DNA of 64,000 nucleotides from an uncultured Halomonas sp. (GCF_947500835.1 NZ_CANMTQ010000010.1:1-64000); one strand, 5' to 3'. Positions 34,966 through 45,498 are shown, counted from the stretch's first letter. Numbers and translations: made by a program. Notes: generated from the sequence alone by a model not told the origin.

Positions 34966-35988
34966 ATGCATCGTAAGCTCGCCTGCTGTGCGCTCATGTT
35001 GGCCATCGCCGGGGCCAGTCTCTCGGCCCAGGCCGCCACCACCCTGCGCATGTCGCATTTTTGGCCCGGCGCCTCGGCCATCAATGAGGATATTTTTCAG
35101 GCGTGGGCGGACACTGTCGAGGAGGAATCTGGAGGCGAGTTGCGGGTGCAGAACTTCCCCTCCGGTACCCTGAGCAAGGCCGACGACGCTTACGAAGGCG
35201 CGGTCAATGGCATCTCCGATATCGCCATCACCGCCCAGGGCTACACGGCGGGCCGCTTCCCGCTGTCGCAGATTGTCGAGTTGCCCGGCGTGGCGGATTC
35301 CGCACCGCAAGGTGCCTGTATCCTGCAGATCCTCTACGACGAGGGCCGCATCGACCAGGAATACGACGACACCCACGTACTGTTCATGTTTACCACCGGA
35401 CCAGGCTACATCCATACCAAGGACACCGACGTACAGGTGCCCGCCGATCTGGAAGGGCTGCGCATTCGCCGCCCCACCGCCGTGGCCGGTGACATTCTCG
35501 ATAACATGGGGGCCAGTCCGGTCGGCATGCCCGCGCCGGACATTTACACCGCCATGCAGCGTGGTGTGATCGACGGCTTGAGCTTTCCCTGGGAGGGCAT
35601 GAAGGTCTTCCGACTCAACGAGTTGGCCAACTATCACACCCAGGTGCCGTTCTACACGCTGATCTTCGTCGCCACCATGAGCCAGCGCAGCTACGACCGG
35701 CTGAGCGCTGAGCAACAGGCGGTGATCGACGCCAATTCGGGCATGCAGTGGGCGAAAAACGCCGGGGAAGTCTTTGCTGCCCTGGACAAGGCCGGCAAGC
35801 AGGAAGCCGAGGAGGCGGGCCACACCATTCGCGTGGTGGAGAAGCCTCTCGAGAATCCCGACTGGCAGAAGCCGCTGCAGGATGGGATCGATAATTATCT
35901 GGCACGGCTCGAGGAACGCGGTCTCGATCAGGCCCAGGAAGTCTATCAGGCGGCGCTGAAAGCGCGGCAATACTGCCCTTCGAGCTAA
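34966..35988 (+). CDS. TRAP transporter solute-binding protein (DctP family)
   Basis: A 340-residue periplasmic receptor. A signal peptide (residues 1-25, ending LSAQA) is followed by TTLRMSHFWPGASAINEDIFQAWADTVEEESGGELRV, the normal DctP start. RIRRPTAVAGDILDNMGASPVGMPAPDIYTAMQRGVIDG carries the conserved arginine that clamps the carboxylate of the ligand. The start at 34966 has GGAG upstream. dctQ follows after one base. The operon leads into pobA and has the IclR operator shared by the pca genes, so 4-hydroxybenzoate or a related aromatic acid is the likely ligand (inference). Confidence 0.92.
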   Translation: MHRKLACCALMLAIAGASLSAQAATTLRMSHFWPGASAINEDIFQAWADTVEEESGGELRVQNFPSGTLSKADDAYEGAVNGISDIAITAQGYTAGRFPLSQIVELPGVADSAPQGACILQILYDEGRIDQEYDDTHVLFMFTTGPGYIHTKDTDVQVPADLEGLRIRRPTAVAGDILDNMGASPVGMPAPDIYTAMQRGVIDGLSFPWEGMKVFRLNELANYHTQVPFYTLIFVATMSQRSYDRLSAEQQAVIDANSGMQWAKNAGEVFAALDKAGKQEAEEAGHTIRVVEKPLENPDWQKPLQDGIDNYLARLEERGLDQAQEVYQAALKARQYCPSS

Positions 35989-35989
35989 C

Positions 35990-36517
35990 ATGCAACAGCG
36001 ACTCCAGCAACTCAGTCGCGCCCTCGAGCGCCTGTGCCGGCTAGTGGCCGGCATTTTCCTGGTGCTGCCGCTGCTGGTGACCATCGTCGATGTCGCCACG
36101 CGTTACCTGTACAGGCTCACCGAGGGGGCGTTCTCCTTCACCATTCTCGGTAGCGTGGAACTGGTGAGCTATTCGATGTTGTTTGCGCTGCTCGCGGCGA
36201 TGGCCGCCAATGTCGAGAAGAGCCAGGTGGTGGTGGAGGCCTTCAGTCATAACCTGAGCGATGTCTTGAAGACCCGTCTCCACGGCATCTATCTGCTGGG
36301 GTTCACAGTGCTGGGTGGGGTGTTGTGCATCGGCTTGTGGGATGCGGCACACAGCGCCGCCGGCTACGGTGAAGTCACCCAGGACCTGCGCCTGCCGATG
36401 AGTCCCATTTATTATGTGGCGGCGGCGTTGAGTCTGCTACTCGCGTTGCGCAGCCTGATCCACGCTTGGTTGAGTGCCGTGCATGGCGTGCCTGGGGAGT
36501 TCTCCCATGGCGACTGA
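35990..36517 (+). CDS. TRAP transporter small permease (DctQ)
   Basis: A 175-residue membrane protein with four predicted helices (about residues 20-40, 55-75, 95-115 and 135-155). Its start falls one base after the dctP stop, and its last codons overlap the dctM start by 11 bases, so the three are translated together. Sequence conservation is low in DctQ proteins; topology and place support the call. Confidence 0.9.
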   Translation: MQQRLQQLSRALERLCRLVAGIFLVLPLLVTIVDVATRYLYRLTEGAFSFTILGSVELVSYSMLFALLAAMAANVEKSQVVVEAFSHNLSDVLKTRLHGIYLLGFTVLGGVLCIGLWDAAHSAAGYGEVTQDLRLPMSPIYYVAAALSLLLALRSLIHAWLSAVHGVPGEFSHGD

Positions 36518-37796
36518 AACCATAGGCGCGCTGGGGCTTGGCCTGCTGCTGGTGCTGATGGTGCTGCGCGTACCGGTAGCCTTGACCATGCTGATCGTCG
36601 GGGTGGTGGGATTTGCCCAGGCGATCGACTGGGGTGCGGCCATTTCGATGCTCAAGTCGGTGCCGGTGGAGGTGCTCACCAACTACAGCTTCAGCGCCAT
36701 TCCCATGTTCATCCTCATGGGCGTACTGGCGGCGCATTCGGGCATGGCCGGCAAGCTGTTCGAATCGACCCGGGTGATCTGCGGCGGCTGGAAGGGCGGT
36801 CTGGCCATCGCCGCGGTAGGCTCTTGCGGTATCTTCTCCTCGATTTCGGGATCCTCTCTGGCTACGGCCACCACCATGACCCGAGTGACGCTGCCGGAGA
36901 TGGAACACTACGGCTATAACCGTGGCCTGGCCACCGGGGCGCTGGCCGCCGGGGGCACCCTGGGTATCATGATCCCGCCGAGTATCGCGCTTCTGATCTA
37001 CGCCATCCTCACCGAGCAGTCGGTGGGCGACATGTTCATGGCTGGGCTGGTACCGGGGCTGATGGGGTTGGCGATGTATGCGTTGACGGTCATGGTAATG
37101 GTGCGCCTAAAGCCAGGGCTGGCAGCCGCCGGGGAATCGACCTCGTGGAAACAGAAATTCGCCTCTCTGGTGGGGCTAGTACCTTTCCTGGTGGTCTTTC
37201 TGATAATCATCCTGGGTATTTACTTCGGCGCTTTCACCCCCACCGAAGGAGCCAGCGTGGGGGCTTTTGCTACCTTGCTCTATGCGCTGATCAAGGGACT
37301 GCGCGCTCGGGAGCTTTGGCAGGCGTTACAGGAAACCCTGGCACTTTCCACGGTGGTGTTCTTCATGCTGGTAGGGGCCGAGACCCTGGGCTACTTCATC
37401 TCGGTGTCGCGCATCGCGTTCTCGATCAGCGATCTGCTATACACCATGGACCTGTCGCCGATGGTGGTGGTGCTGTGCATCTTGCTGCTGTACTTCGTGC
37501 TCGGCATGTTCATGGACGCTATCGCGATGCTCGTGATCACGGTGCCGGTGGTCTTTCCGATCATCCAGTCGCTCGGCATCGACCCGGTGTGGTTCGGTAT
37601 CATCACAGTGCTCACGGTAGAGCTCGGTCTTATCACCCCGCCGGTGGGCATGAACGTCTTCGTCATCAAGGCCATGGCGCCGCACGTAGGGCTAGGGGAG
37701 ATCTTTAAGGGCGTGACCCCCTTCATCGTCTCGGACTTCCTTCGCCTTACACTTCTGATTCTATTTCCGATCCTGACCACACTTTTGCTTCGCTGA
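36507..37796 (+). CDS. TRAP transporter large permease (DctM)
   Basis: A 429-residue permease with about twelve helices. DctM motifs are clear: FSAIPMFILMGVLAAHSGMAGKLF, SCGIFSSISGSSLATATTMTRVTLPEM, AAGGTLGIMIPPSIALLIYAILTEQSVGDMFMAGLVPG and the second half ELGLITPPVGMNVFVIKAMAPH. It forms the sodium-driven transport path with DctQ and the DctP receptor. It begins inside dctQ at 36507. pobA starts 54 bp after it with no terminator between, so transport and hydroxylation of 4-hydroxybenzoate are probably co-transcribed. Confidence 0.95.
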   Translation: MATETIGALGLGLLLVLMVLRVPVALTMLIVGVVGFAQAIDWGAAISMLKSVPVEVLTNYSFSAIPMFILMGVLAAHSGMAGKLFESTRVICGGWKGGLAIAAVGSCGIFSSISGSSLATATTMTRVTLPEMEHYGYNRGLATGALAAGGTLGIMIPPSIALLIYAILTEQSVGDMFMAGLVPGLMGLAMYALTVMVMVRLKPGLAAAGESTSWKQKFASLVGLVPFLVVFLIIILGIYFGAFTPTEGASVGAFATLLYALIKGLRARELWQALQETLALSTVVFFMLVGAETLGYFISVSRIAFSISDLLYTMDLSPMVVVLCILLLYFVLGMFMDAIAMLVITVPVVFPIIQSLGIDPVWFGIITVLTVELGLITPPVGMNVFVIKAMAPHVGLGEIFKGVTPFIVSDFLRLTLLILFPILTTLLLR

Positions 37797-39035
<1,239 letters not shown>

Positions 39036-39066
39036 CGAAAAATCAGCGAACGAGGCGCGGCAAGTG

Positions 39067-39858
39067 TCAACTGACATGCGCGTGAATCAAGCGAGCCTTG
39101 TATTGGAGCAGCGGCAGGAAGGTATCGCGCAGGGTCTCGAAGTCGATGCGTGAAGCATTGGTACTGATATTAATTGCGCCCAGCAGCCTGTCATTGGCAT
39201 CGAAGGCAGGCACCGCCAGGGAGCGCAACCCCGAATCTAGTTCCTGATCGACGATGCAGTAGCCTTGTTGACGCACCTTGATAAGGCAGTTGCGTAACTG
39301 GGCGCGATCGACGATGGACTTGTCGGTATGGCGTTCGAGGGTGACCCTGTCGAGATAGACCTCGAGTTCGCTATCCGGCAACTGCGCCAGCAGCATCCGA
39401 CCCATGGAGGTGTAGGCCGCGGGCAGGCGTGTACCCACGGAAAGCGAGATCGCCATCAAACGATGCTTGGCGGCGGAACGCGCCACGTAGATGATCTCGT
39501 CGCCGTCCAGCACGCCCAGCGACGATGACTCGCCGCTTTCATGGGTGATGTCCTCGAGATATTGCTGGATGACCGAGCGATAATTGTTGGCGGAAAGAAA
39601 GGAGTAGCCGAGTTGCAGAACCTTGGGTGCCAGAGTGAAATGGCGATGCTCCTTGCGCACATAACCCAAGGCGTGCAGCGTCAACAGGAAGCGTCGGGCA
39701 CGGGCGCGGTTCATGCCGGTGCGTGCCGCCACCTCGCTCAATGTCATGCGCGGATTGGCGGCATCGAAGGCCAGAATGACTTCCAGGCCGCTGGCCAAGG
39801 CGGTGACGAAATCACGATCCTCGGAGGTCAGGGTATCGTCTTGTAGCGGGGCGTTCAT
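39067..39858 (-). CDS. IclR-family regulator of the PcaR/PcaU/PobR group
   Basis: A 263-residue regulator. The N-terminal winged helix (about residues 20-85; MTLSEVAARTGMNRARARRFLLTLHALGYV) is followed by an IclR effector domain, with SLGVLDGDEIIYVARSAAKHRLMAISLSVGTRLPAAYTSMGRMLLA as the diagnostic stretch of the beta-ketoadipate group and VDQELDSGLRSLAVPAFDANDRLLGAINIS near the end. Members respond to protocatechuate, beta-ketoadipate or 4-hydroxybenzoate; the sequence alone does not say which. It is divergent from pcaB and shares with it an intergenic palindrome found in two other places. It likely controls the TRAP-pobA, pcaB and pcaIJFLHG units and itself. Confidence 0.92.
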   Translation of the reverse strand: MNAPLQDDTLTSEDRDFVTALASGLEVILAFDAANPRMTLSEVAARTGMNRARARRFLLTLHALGYVRKEHRHFTLAPKVLQLGYSFLSANNYRSVIQQYLEDITHESGESSSLGVLDGDEIIYVARSAAKHRLMAISLSVGTRLPAAYTSMGRMLLAQLPDSELEVYLDRVTLERHTDKSIVDRAQLRNCLIKVRQQGYCIVDQELDSGLRSLAVPAFDANDRLLGAINISTNASRIDFETLRDTFLPLLQYKARLIHAHVS

Positions 39859-39912
39859 CGACTCTCTTCTTTGGCGACATGTTGCTTGGTGCTAGTGCTC
39901 AATCTAGCATAA

Positions 39913-39929
39913 TGTTCGAATAACGAACA
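39913..39929. promoter_or_regulatory. IclR-type operator between the regulator and pcaB
   Basis: TGTTCG-AATAA-CGAACA is a perfect 17-bp palindrome, 54 bp from the regulator start and 53 bp from the pcaB start. It has the TGTTC-N7-GAACA form of the sites at 34894 and 41438 and could serve both divergent promoters. Confidence 0.78.
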
Positions 39930-39981
39930 TACGTGCATAAGTTCGCAGTCGGCTAACACTTTGATACAGAGAGAACTTATC

Positions 39982-41319
39982 ATGCCTGAAGCTTTGATCC
40001 AGCACCCTTTTATGAGTACTGGCGCCCTGACCGAGTGTAACGCCGAGGCGATGGTGGGGGCCATGCTGGCCTTCGAGCTGGCCCTGGCCGAGGTGCAGGA
40101 GACCGCCGGCGCCTTGCCCAAGGGTGCGAGTCGGCGTATGACGACGACGTTGGAGGATCATGTCTTCGATCTCGACGCCATTGCCACAGGCGTTTCCAGC
40201 GGCGGCAATGCCGCCATTCCCTTCGTCAAGCAGAGTCGCACCGCGCTCTCCGAGGATCTCAAGTCCTGTTGGCATCAGGGCGCGACCAGCCAGGATGTGC
40301 TTGATAGTGCCTTGATGCTGTTGCTCAAGCCGCGCCTGACAGCGATCAATCATCTGCTCCAGCGTGCCAAATCGGCCTCCCTCGTATTGATGGACACTCA
40401 TGACGACACGCCCATGGTCGGCCGCACCCTGATGCAACAGGCGCTACCGATTACCTTCGGAGTCAAGGTCGCTCACTGGGCGCTAGGCCTCGAGCAGGCG
40501 CGCCGGCGTCTTGCGCCCTTGATCGAGAGGGGGCTGCCGGTGCAGTTCGGCGGCGCGGTGGGCGTTCATTCGGGGTGGGAGCAACAGGGGCTCGATTTTA
40601 TGGATGCCCTGGCCGAGAAGCTTGGGCTGGCCACACCGGTGCTGCCCTGGCACACCGATCGGCAACCGATCCATGCCTTGGCCACGGCTCTGGATGCCGT
40701 CGCCGGCGCCGCCGAGAAAGCCGCCCTGGATATCGCCTTGTTGACCCAGACGGAAGTCGGCGAGGTGAGCGAGCCCGGCGGCGAGGGCATGGGCGAATCC
40801 TCGTCGATGCCCCACAAGCGCAACCCGGTGCGCTGTGCCCTGATTCGCGGGGCGGCGCGTCAGGTGCATGGCCACACGACGGTGATCCTCAATGCCACCG
40901 CCCAACCCCTGGAACGGGGGCTGGGGGAATGGCATGCGGAATGGGCGCCGCTGGTGGATAGTGCCTTGCTGGTCGAAGGGGTGCTGGAACGACTGGTGGA
41001 GTTGTTCGAGGGGCTGGAGGTACATTCAGAAGCCATGCGCCGTAACTTGGAAATTACCGGTAGAGCGATCATGGCGGAGCCGGTCGCGCGACTGCTGGCC
41101 CCGGTTCTCGGCCAGGACGCCGCCAAGCGCCTCAGTACCGAAGCCGCCGAGACGGCGTGTCGCACCGGCAGAAGCTACGCTGAGGTATTGGGTAACCATG
41201 GTGAAGTGCAGGGGCGTATAGATGCGAGCGAGTTGGATAGGGTGACGAATCCGGCCTTATACCTTGGTAGTAGTAAGGCGCAGGTGGAACGGGCGGTTGC
41301 CTGGCTTCAAGCAAATTAA
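39982..41319 (+). CDS. pcaB: 3-Carboxy-cis,cis-muconate cycloisomerase
   Basis: A 445-residue member of the fumarase/aspartase superfamily. It lactonises 3-carboxymuconate, the product of PcaHG, to 4-carboxymuconolactone. The superfamily signature GESSSMPHKRNP is at residues 271-282, and the earlier region has SCWHQGATSQDV (residues 95-106). The start at 39982 was chosen over one seven codons earlier because homologues begin near this methionine. It stands as its own unit between the operator and a strong terminator, apart from the pcaI operon. Confidence 0.95.
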   Translation: MPEALIQHPFMSTGALTECNAEAMVGAMLAFELALAEVQETAGALPKGASRRMTTTLEDHVFDLDAIATGVSSGGNAAIPFVKQSRTALSEDLKSCWHQGATSQDVLDSALMLLLKPRLTAINHLLQRAKSASLVLMDTHDDTPMVGRTLMQQALPITFGVKVAHWALGLEQARRRLAPLIERGLPVQFGGAVGVHSGWEQQGLDFMDALAEKLGLATPVLPWHTDRQPIHALATALDAVAGAAEKAALDIALLTQTEVGEVSEPGGEGMGESSSMPHKRNPVRCALIRGAARQVHGHTTVILNATAQPLERGLGEWHAEWAPLVDSALLVEGVLERLVELFEGLEVHSEAMRRNLEITGRAIMAEPVARLLAPVLGQDAAKRLSTEAAETACRTGRSYAEVLGNHGEVQGRIDASELDRVTNPALYLGSSKAQVERAVAWLQAN

Positions 41320-41357
41320 CTCAATGATCCGACACTGATTTTCAGCGTATTTGATCT

Positions 41358-41386
41358 AGGGAAGGCTCGCCTTCCCTGTTTTGTTT
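41358..41386 (+). terminator. Rho-independent terminator after pcaB
   Basis: AGGGAAGG-CTCG-CCTTCCCT (41358-41377) is a perfect 8-bp stem followed by GTTTTGTTT. It separates pcaB from the pcaI operon. Confidence 0.85.
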
Positions 41387-41418
41387 GGATTTGACGAACC
41401 GGTATACAGCGCTTATTT

Positions 41419-41454
41419 TGTTCGTATTACAAACCTATGTTCACTAAGCGAACA
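41419..41454. promoter_or_regulatory. IclR-type operator pair before pcaI
   Basis: A full site TGTTC-ACTAAGC-GAACA (41438-41454) lies 24 bp before pcaI. A weaker upstream copy, TGTTC-GTATTAC-AAACC (41419-41435), has a good left arm and three of five bases in the right arm. Two sites in tandem recall the paired PcaR boxes over the -35 and -10 of pcaIJ in Pseudomonas. Confidence 0.72.
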
Positions 41455-41478
41455 AATAAGAGCGAGAGGTAAACGATC

Positions 41479-42297
41479 ATGGCCGAGTTCCTCAGCCTGC
41501 ATGACGCGGTGGCGCGCTACGTCGACGACGGCGCCACCGTGGCCATGGAAGGCTTCACCCACCTGATTCCCTTTGCCGCAGGCCACGAGGTGATCCGCCA
41601 GGGTCGGCGCGGCCTGACGCTGATCCGCATGACCCCGGACATTGTCTACGATCAATTGATCGGCGCCGGCTGTGCCAAGAAAGTGATCTTTTCCTGGGGT
41701 GGCAATCCTGGCGTCGGCTCGTTGCATCGCTTGCGGGATGCGGTGGAGAAGGGCTGGCCGCACAAGATCGAGATCCTCGAACACAGCCATGCCGCCATGG
41801 CCTGCGCCTACGAGGCCGGGGCCGCCGGTCTGCCATTGGCCGTATTGCGTGGCTACGTGGGCAGCGATCTGCCCAAGGTCAACGATCAGATCAAGTTCAT
41901 CGAGTGCCCCTTCAGCGGCGAGCGCCTTGCCGCGGTGCCCTCGGTACGTCCGGATGTCTCCATCGTGCATGCTCAGAAGGCCGATCGGCACGGCAATGTG
42001 CTGGTGGAAGGTATCATCGGTGTCCAGAAGGAGGCCGTGCTGGCCGCCAAGGCGAGCATCGTCACCGTCGAGGAAATCGTCGACGACCTGGGCGTCGAGC
42101 CCAACGCCTGCGTGATTCCCGGCTGGGCGATCAATGCCATCGCCGTGGCCGAGCAGGGCGCCTATCCCTCCTACGCCCACGGCTACTACCCGCGCAACAA
42201 CCGCTTCTACAAGGAGTGGGACACCATCGCCCGGGATCGCGATACCTTCACCCAATGGATCGAAGAGAACGTTATGAATGCAGGGGGGCAAGCCTGA
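41479..42297 (+). CDS. pcaI: 3-Oxoadipate CoA-transferase subunit A
   Basis: A 272-residue alpha subunit of a class I CoA-transferase, transferring CoA from succinyl-CoA to 3-oxoadipate. It starts LHDAVARYVDDGATVAMEGFTHLIPFAAGHE and has FSWGGNPGVGSLHRLRDA. It is longer than PcaI of P. putida (about 230 residues) and is more like the CatI and glutaconate CoA-transferase branch. The pca context sets the role. GAGAGG lies before the ATG. Its stop overlaps the pcaJ start by one base (TGATG). Confidence 0.9.
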   Translation: MAEFLSLHDAVARYVDDGATVAMEGFTHLIPFAAGHEVIRQGRRGLTLIRMTPDIVYDQLIGAGCAKKVIFSWGGNPGVGSLHRLRDAVEKGWPHKIEILEHSHAAMACAYEAGAAGLPLAVLRGYVGSDLPKVNDQIKFIECPFSGERLAAVPSVRPDVSIVHAQKADRHGNVLVEGIIGVQKEAVLAAKASIVTVEEIVDDLGVEPNACVIPGWAINAIAVAEQGAYPSYAHGYYPRNNRFYKEWDTIARDRDTFTQWIEENVMNAGGQA

Positions 42298-43088
42298 TGA
42301 GCACCGAATACACTTCCGCAGAGATGATGACCGTCACCGCCGCCCGCGCCCTGGAAAACGGCATGACCTGCTTCGTCGGCATCGGACTGCCTTCCGAGGC
42401 CGCCAACCTGGCACGATTGACCCACGCACCGGACGTAGTGCTGATCTACGAATCCGGCACCCTGCAGACCAAGCCGGAGGTATTGCCACTATCGATCGGC
42501 GACGGCGAACTGTGCGAGTCGGCGCTGACCACGGTCTCGGTCCCCGAGATGTTTCGTTACTGGTTGCAGGGCGGTCATGTCAGCGTCGGTTTTCTAGGCA
42601 CCGCCCAGATCGACCGTTTCGCCAACCTCAATACCACCCTGATCGGCGACTACGCCTCACCCAAGGTGCGCCTGCCCGGCGGCGGCGGCGCTCCGGAAAT
42701 CGCTACCTGTGCTGGAGAAGTATTCGTCACCTTGAAGCACTCCAAGCGCACCTTCGTCAATGACGTGGATTTCGTCACCACCCTGGGCTTTGGGCGTGAC
42801 GGCAAGGGGCGCGACGGCGTACCCAACATCGGCAAGGGCCCGACCCGGGTGATCACCGACCTGTGCGTGATGAAGCCGGACCCGGACACCAAGGAACTGA
42901 CCGTCACCTCGCTGCACCCCGGCGTGACAAAGGAAGACGTAATCGAGGCGACCGGTTGGGAGATCCGTTTCGTCGAGTCCCTCGAGACCACGCCGGAGCC
43001 GAACACCCGTGAACTCGAGGTACTCCGCGAACTTAAAGAACGCACCGCCCGCCACCATGCCGGCGAAGCGCCGGGGGAGAGATCATGA
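42297..43088 (+). CDS. pcaJ: 3-Oxoadipate CoA-transferase subunit B
   Basis: A 263-residue beta subunit that carries the catalytic glutamate, Glu52 in LIYESGTLQ. FVGIGLPSEAANLARLTHAPD near the N-terminus and PKVRLPGGGGAPEIATCAG follow family order. Like its partner it is longer than the P. putida form and closer to CatJ. The start at 42297 overlaps the pcaI stop, and its last four bases overlap the pcaF start, so the three genes are tightly coupled. The frame is open far upstream inside pcaI, but that part is a shadow. Confidence 0.92.
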   Translation: MSTEYTSAEMMTVTAARALENGMTCFVGIGLPSEAANLARLTHAPDVVLIYESGTLQTKPEVLPLSIGDGELCESALTTVSVPEMFRYWLQGGHVSVGFLGTAQIDRFANLNTTLIGDYASPKVRLPGGGGAPEIATCAGEVFVTLKHSKRTFVNDVDFVTTLGFGRDGKGRDGVPNIGKGPTRVITDLCVMKPDPDTKELTVTSLHPGVTKEDVIEATGWEIRFVESLETTPEPNTRELEVLRELKERTARHHAGEAPGERS

Positions 43089-44305
43089 GCCAGGCTGATA
43101 GCAACTCTGTTTATCTGTGTCATCCCCGGCGCACCGCCGTGGGCCGCTTCGGCGGCACCCTGGCCAGTGTGCGCCCGGATGACTTCGCCGCGGACATCTT
43201 TAAGGCGGTGCTGGTCGAGGCGCCGAGCCTCGATCCCGTCGCCATCGACGAGGTGATCATGGGCTGCGCCAACCAGGCGGGCGAGGATAACCGCAACGTG
43301 GCGCGCATGTCGGCGCTGCTCGCGGGCCTTCCGACCTCGGTGCCGGGTACCACCATGAACCGCCTGTGTGGCTCCGGCATGGATGCGGTGGGTACCGCCT
43401 TCCGCGCCATCAAGGCCGGCGAGTTCGAGCTGGCGCTGGCCGGCGGGGTGGAGTCCATGTCCCGAGCCCCCTTCGTGATGGGCAAGGCCGAGACGGCCTT
43501 TGCACGCAACCAGAAGATCGAGGACACCACCATCGGCTGGCGCTTCGTCAACCCCTTGATGAAGCAGGTGTACGACACCCACTCCATGCCGGAGACCGCC
43601 GAGAACGTTGCCGAACAGTTCAAGGTGTCGCGCAAGGATCAGGATGCCTTCGCCCTGCGCTCCCAGCAGAAGGCCGAGCGAGCCCAGCGGGAAGGGCGCT
43701 TCGCCGAGGAGATCACCGCCATCGAGATCCCCCGGCGCAAGCAGGCGCCGCTGATCTTCGATCAAGACGAGCACTTGCGACCGGGCACCACCCTGGAAAA
43801 GCTGGCCAAGTTGCCAACTCCGTTCCGTGAGAACGGCAGCGTCACCGCCGGCAATGCCTCCGGAGTCAATGACGGCGCCGCGGCCATGCTGGTGGCCAGC
43901 GAGGCAGCGGTGGAACAGCATGGCCTCAAACCCATGGCGCGTATCCTGGGTATGGCCACCGCCGGGGTCGAACCGCGCATCATGGGCATCGGCCCGGTGC
44001 CGGCGACGCGCAAGCTGCTCGATCGCCTCGGCATGTCGATCGACGACATCGATATCATCGAGCTCAATGAAGCCTTCGCCGCCCAGGCTCTGGCCTGTAT
44101 GCGTGAGCTGGGTATTGCCGATGACGACCCCAGGGTCAACCCCAACGGCGGTGGCATCGCCCTCGGCCATCCGCTGGGCATGTCCGGTGCACGCTTGCTG
44201 CTGACCGCCGCTCATGAGCTGCACAAGCAGCAAAAGCGCTATGCCCTGTGCACCATGTGCATCGGCGTGGGGCAGGGGATTGCCGTGGTGATCGAGCGCG
44301 TGTAA
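43085..44305 (+). CDS. pcaF: 3-Oxoadipyl-CoA thiolase
   Basis: A 406-residue thiolase that cleaves 3-oxoadipyl-CoA to succinyl-CoA and acetyl-CoA, the last step of the pathway. The active residues are Cys95 (MNRLCGSGMDAV), His362 (GGGIALGHPLG) and Cys392 (CTMCIGVGQG). The order and spacing match the PcaF/PaaJ group. It overlaps pcaJ by four bases (ATGA). Role assignment to PcaF and not PaaJ is by context. Confidence 0.95.
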   Translation: MSQADSNSVYLCHPRRTAVGRFGGTLASVRPDDFAADIFKAVLVEAPSLDPVAIDEVIMGCANQAGEDNRNVARMSALLAGLPTSVPGTTMNRLCGSGMDAVGTAFRAIKAGEFELALAGGVESMSRAPFVMGKAETAFARNQKIEDTTIGWRFVNPLMKQVYDTHSMPETAENVAEQFKVSRKDQDAFALRSQQKAERAQREGRFAEEITAIEIPRRKQAPLIFDQDEHLRPGTTLEKLAKLPTPFRENGSVTAGNASGVNDGAAAMLVASEAAVEQHGLKPMARILGMATAGVEPRIMGIGPVPATRKLLDRLGMSIDDIDIIELNEAFAAQALACMRELGIADDDPRVNPNGGGIALGHPLGMSGARLLLTAAHELHKQQKRYALCTMCIGVGQGIAVVIERV

Positions 44306-44319
44306 CCAAGGAGGGTTTC

Positions 44320-45498
44320 ATGGCATTTCTGACTATCAAAGATCGCAGCGTCGCCTATCGTCTACTGGGCGATGCGGTCAACCCGCTTGTGATGCTGGCG
44401 CATCCGCTAGGCATGACCCAGGCGGTATGGGATGACATTCTGCCGGCACTGCTGCCACGCTATCGGGTGCTGACTTGGGATCTGCCGGGGCATGGCGCCA
44501 GCGGCGCCTGGGGCCAGGGTAAGGTATCCACTAATGATCTCGCGAATGAAGCGCTGGCACTGGCCGAGTACGCCGGCGCCTCGCGGTTTCATTTCGTCGG
44601 CACCTCCATAGGGGGAGCAGTGGGTCAGCAATTATTGATGGATCACGCTGAAAAATTGCTGTCAGCTACGTTGACTAATACCGGAGCGGTGATCGGCAGC
44701 GCCGACAACTGGAATACTCGGGCCAAGCGTGTGCGTGAAGAAGGCATTGTAGCATTGACCGAGGAGATCGTACCGCGTTGGTTTGCACCGACGTTAATCG
44801 AGAAGATCCCCGCCTTGGCTGACGGCTGGCAGATTCAGATGGCGCGCACGGACGGCGAGTCCTACGCCAAACTTTGTGAAATGCTCGGGCGTACGGATTT
44901 CAGTGGTCAGCTCGGTGGCAAGCAAGTATCGGTGAACTTGCTGGGCGGCAGCGAGGATATGGCCACGCCCCCGGCGACCCTTGAGGTTCTTGCCAAAGAG
45001 TGCGATGGCGCGCCTCTTGAGATTTTCGAGAATGTCGGTCACGTGCCTTCCGTGGAGTGTCCTGGATCATTCGCTGAACGTGTTCTGCAAGCCATAGTTG
45101 GGTCGCGCGCCCAAGTAAGCGAGCGGGGCGTGAACTATACCGATGGCCTGGAGATCCGCAAGCAAGTCTTGGGTGAGGCGCATGTCGAAAAGGCATCACA
45201 GGCAGCCACTACCCTCGATGGCCCCTTCCAGCAGATGATCACCCGTCTGGCCTGGGGCGAGCTATGGGGCAATGAGGACCTTACTCATCGCGAGCGCAGC
45301 ATGATCACTACTGCCATCCTGGCTGCCTTGGGACGCGAAGAGCTGGAGTTGCATCTGAAGACCGCCCAGCGCCTGGAGATTAGTGAGTCAGAGCTGCGAC
45401 AGGTATTGATGCACGTGGCCGTCTACGCCGGCGTACCGGCGGCCAATCATGCCTTTGCTGAAGCCAAACGCCTTGGCTGGGGCAATGCTTTAAATTGA
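44320..45498 (+). CDS. pcaL: Fused 3-oxoadipate enol-lactonase / 4-carboxymuconolactone decarboxylase
   Basis: A 392-residue fusion. Residues 1-260 are an alpha/beta hydrolase (PcaD): nucleophile Ser96 in GTSIGG, acid Asp213 in GSEDMATPP and His241 in NVGHVPSVECP. Residues 270-390 are a carboxymuconolactone decarboxylase domain (PcaC): RKQVLGEAHVEKA, then LTHRERSMITTAILAALGREELELHLKTA. Together they turn 4-carboxymuconolactone into 3-oxoadipate. The start at 44320 has AAGGAGG before it. Such PcaL fusions are best known in actinobacteria; most Pseudomonas keep two genes. The DNA is slightly more AT-rich than pcaIJF. Confidence 0.93.
   Translation: MAFLTIKDRSVAYRLLGDAVNPLVMLAHPLGMTQAVWDDILPALLPRYRVLTWDLPGHGASGAWGQGKVSTNDLANEALALAEYAGASRFHFVGTSIGGAVGQQLLMDHAEKLLSATLTNTGAVIGSADNWNTRAKRVREEGIVALTEEIVPRWFAPTLIEKIPALADGWQIQMARTDGESYAKLCEMLGRTDFSGQLGGKQVSVNLLGGSEDMATPPATLEVLAKECDGAPLEIFENVGHVPSVECPGSFAERVLQAIVGSRAQVSERGVNYTDGLEIRKQVLGEAHVEKASQAATTLDGPFQQMITRLAWGELWGNEDLTHRERSMITTAILAALGREELELHLKTAQRLEISESELRQVLMHVAVYAGVPAANHAFAEAKRLGWGNALN

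Noticed and set aside
41904-42296. A long in-frame extension upstream of pcaJ
   Set aside because: It is an out-of-frame reading of pcaI with no domain. The ATG at 42297 overlapping the pcaI stop is the natural start.
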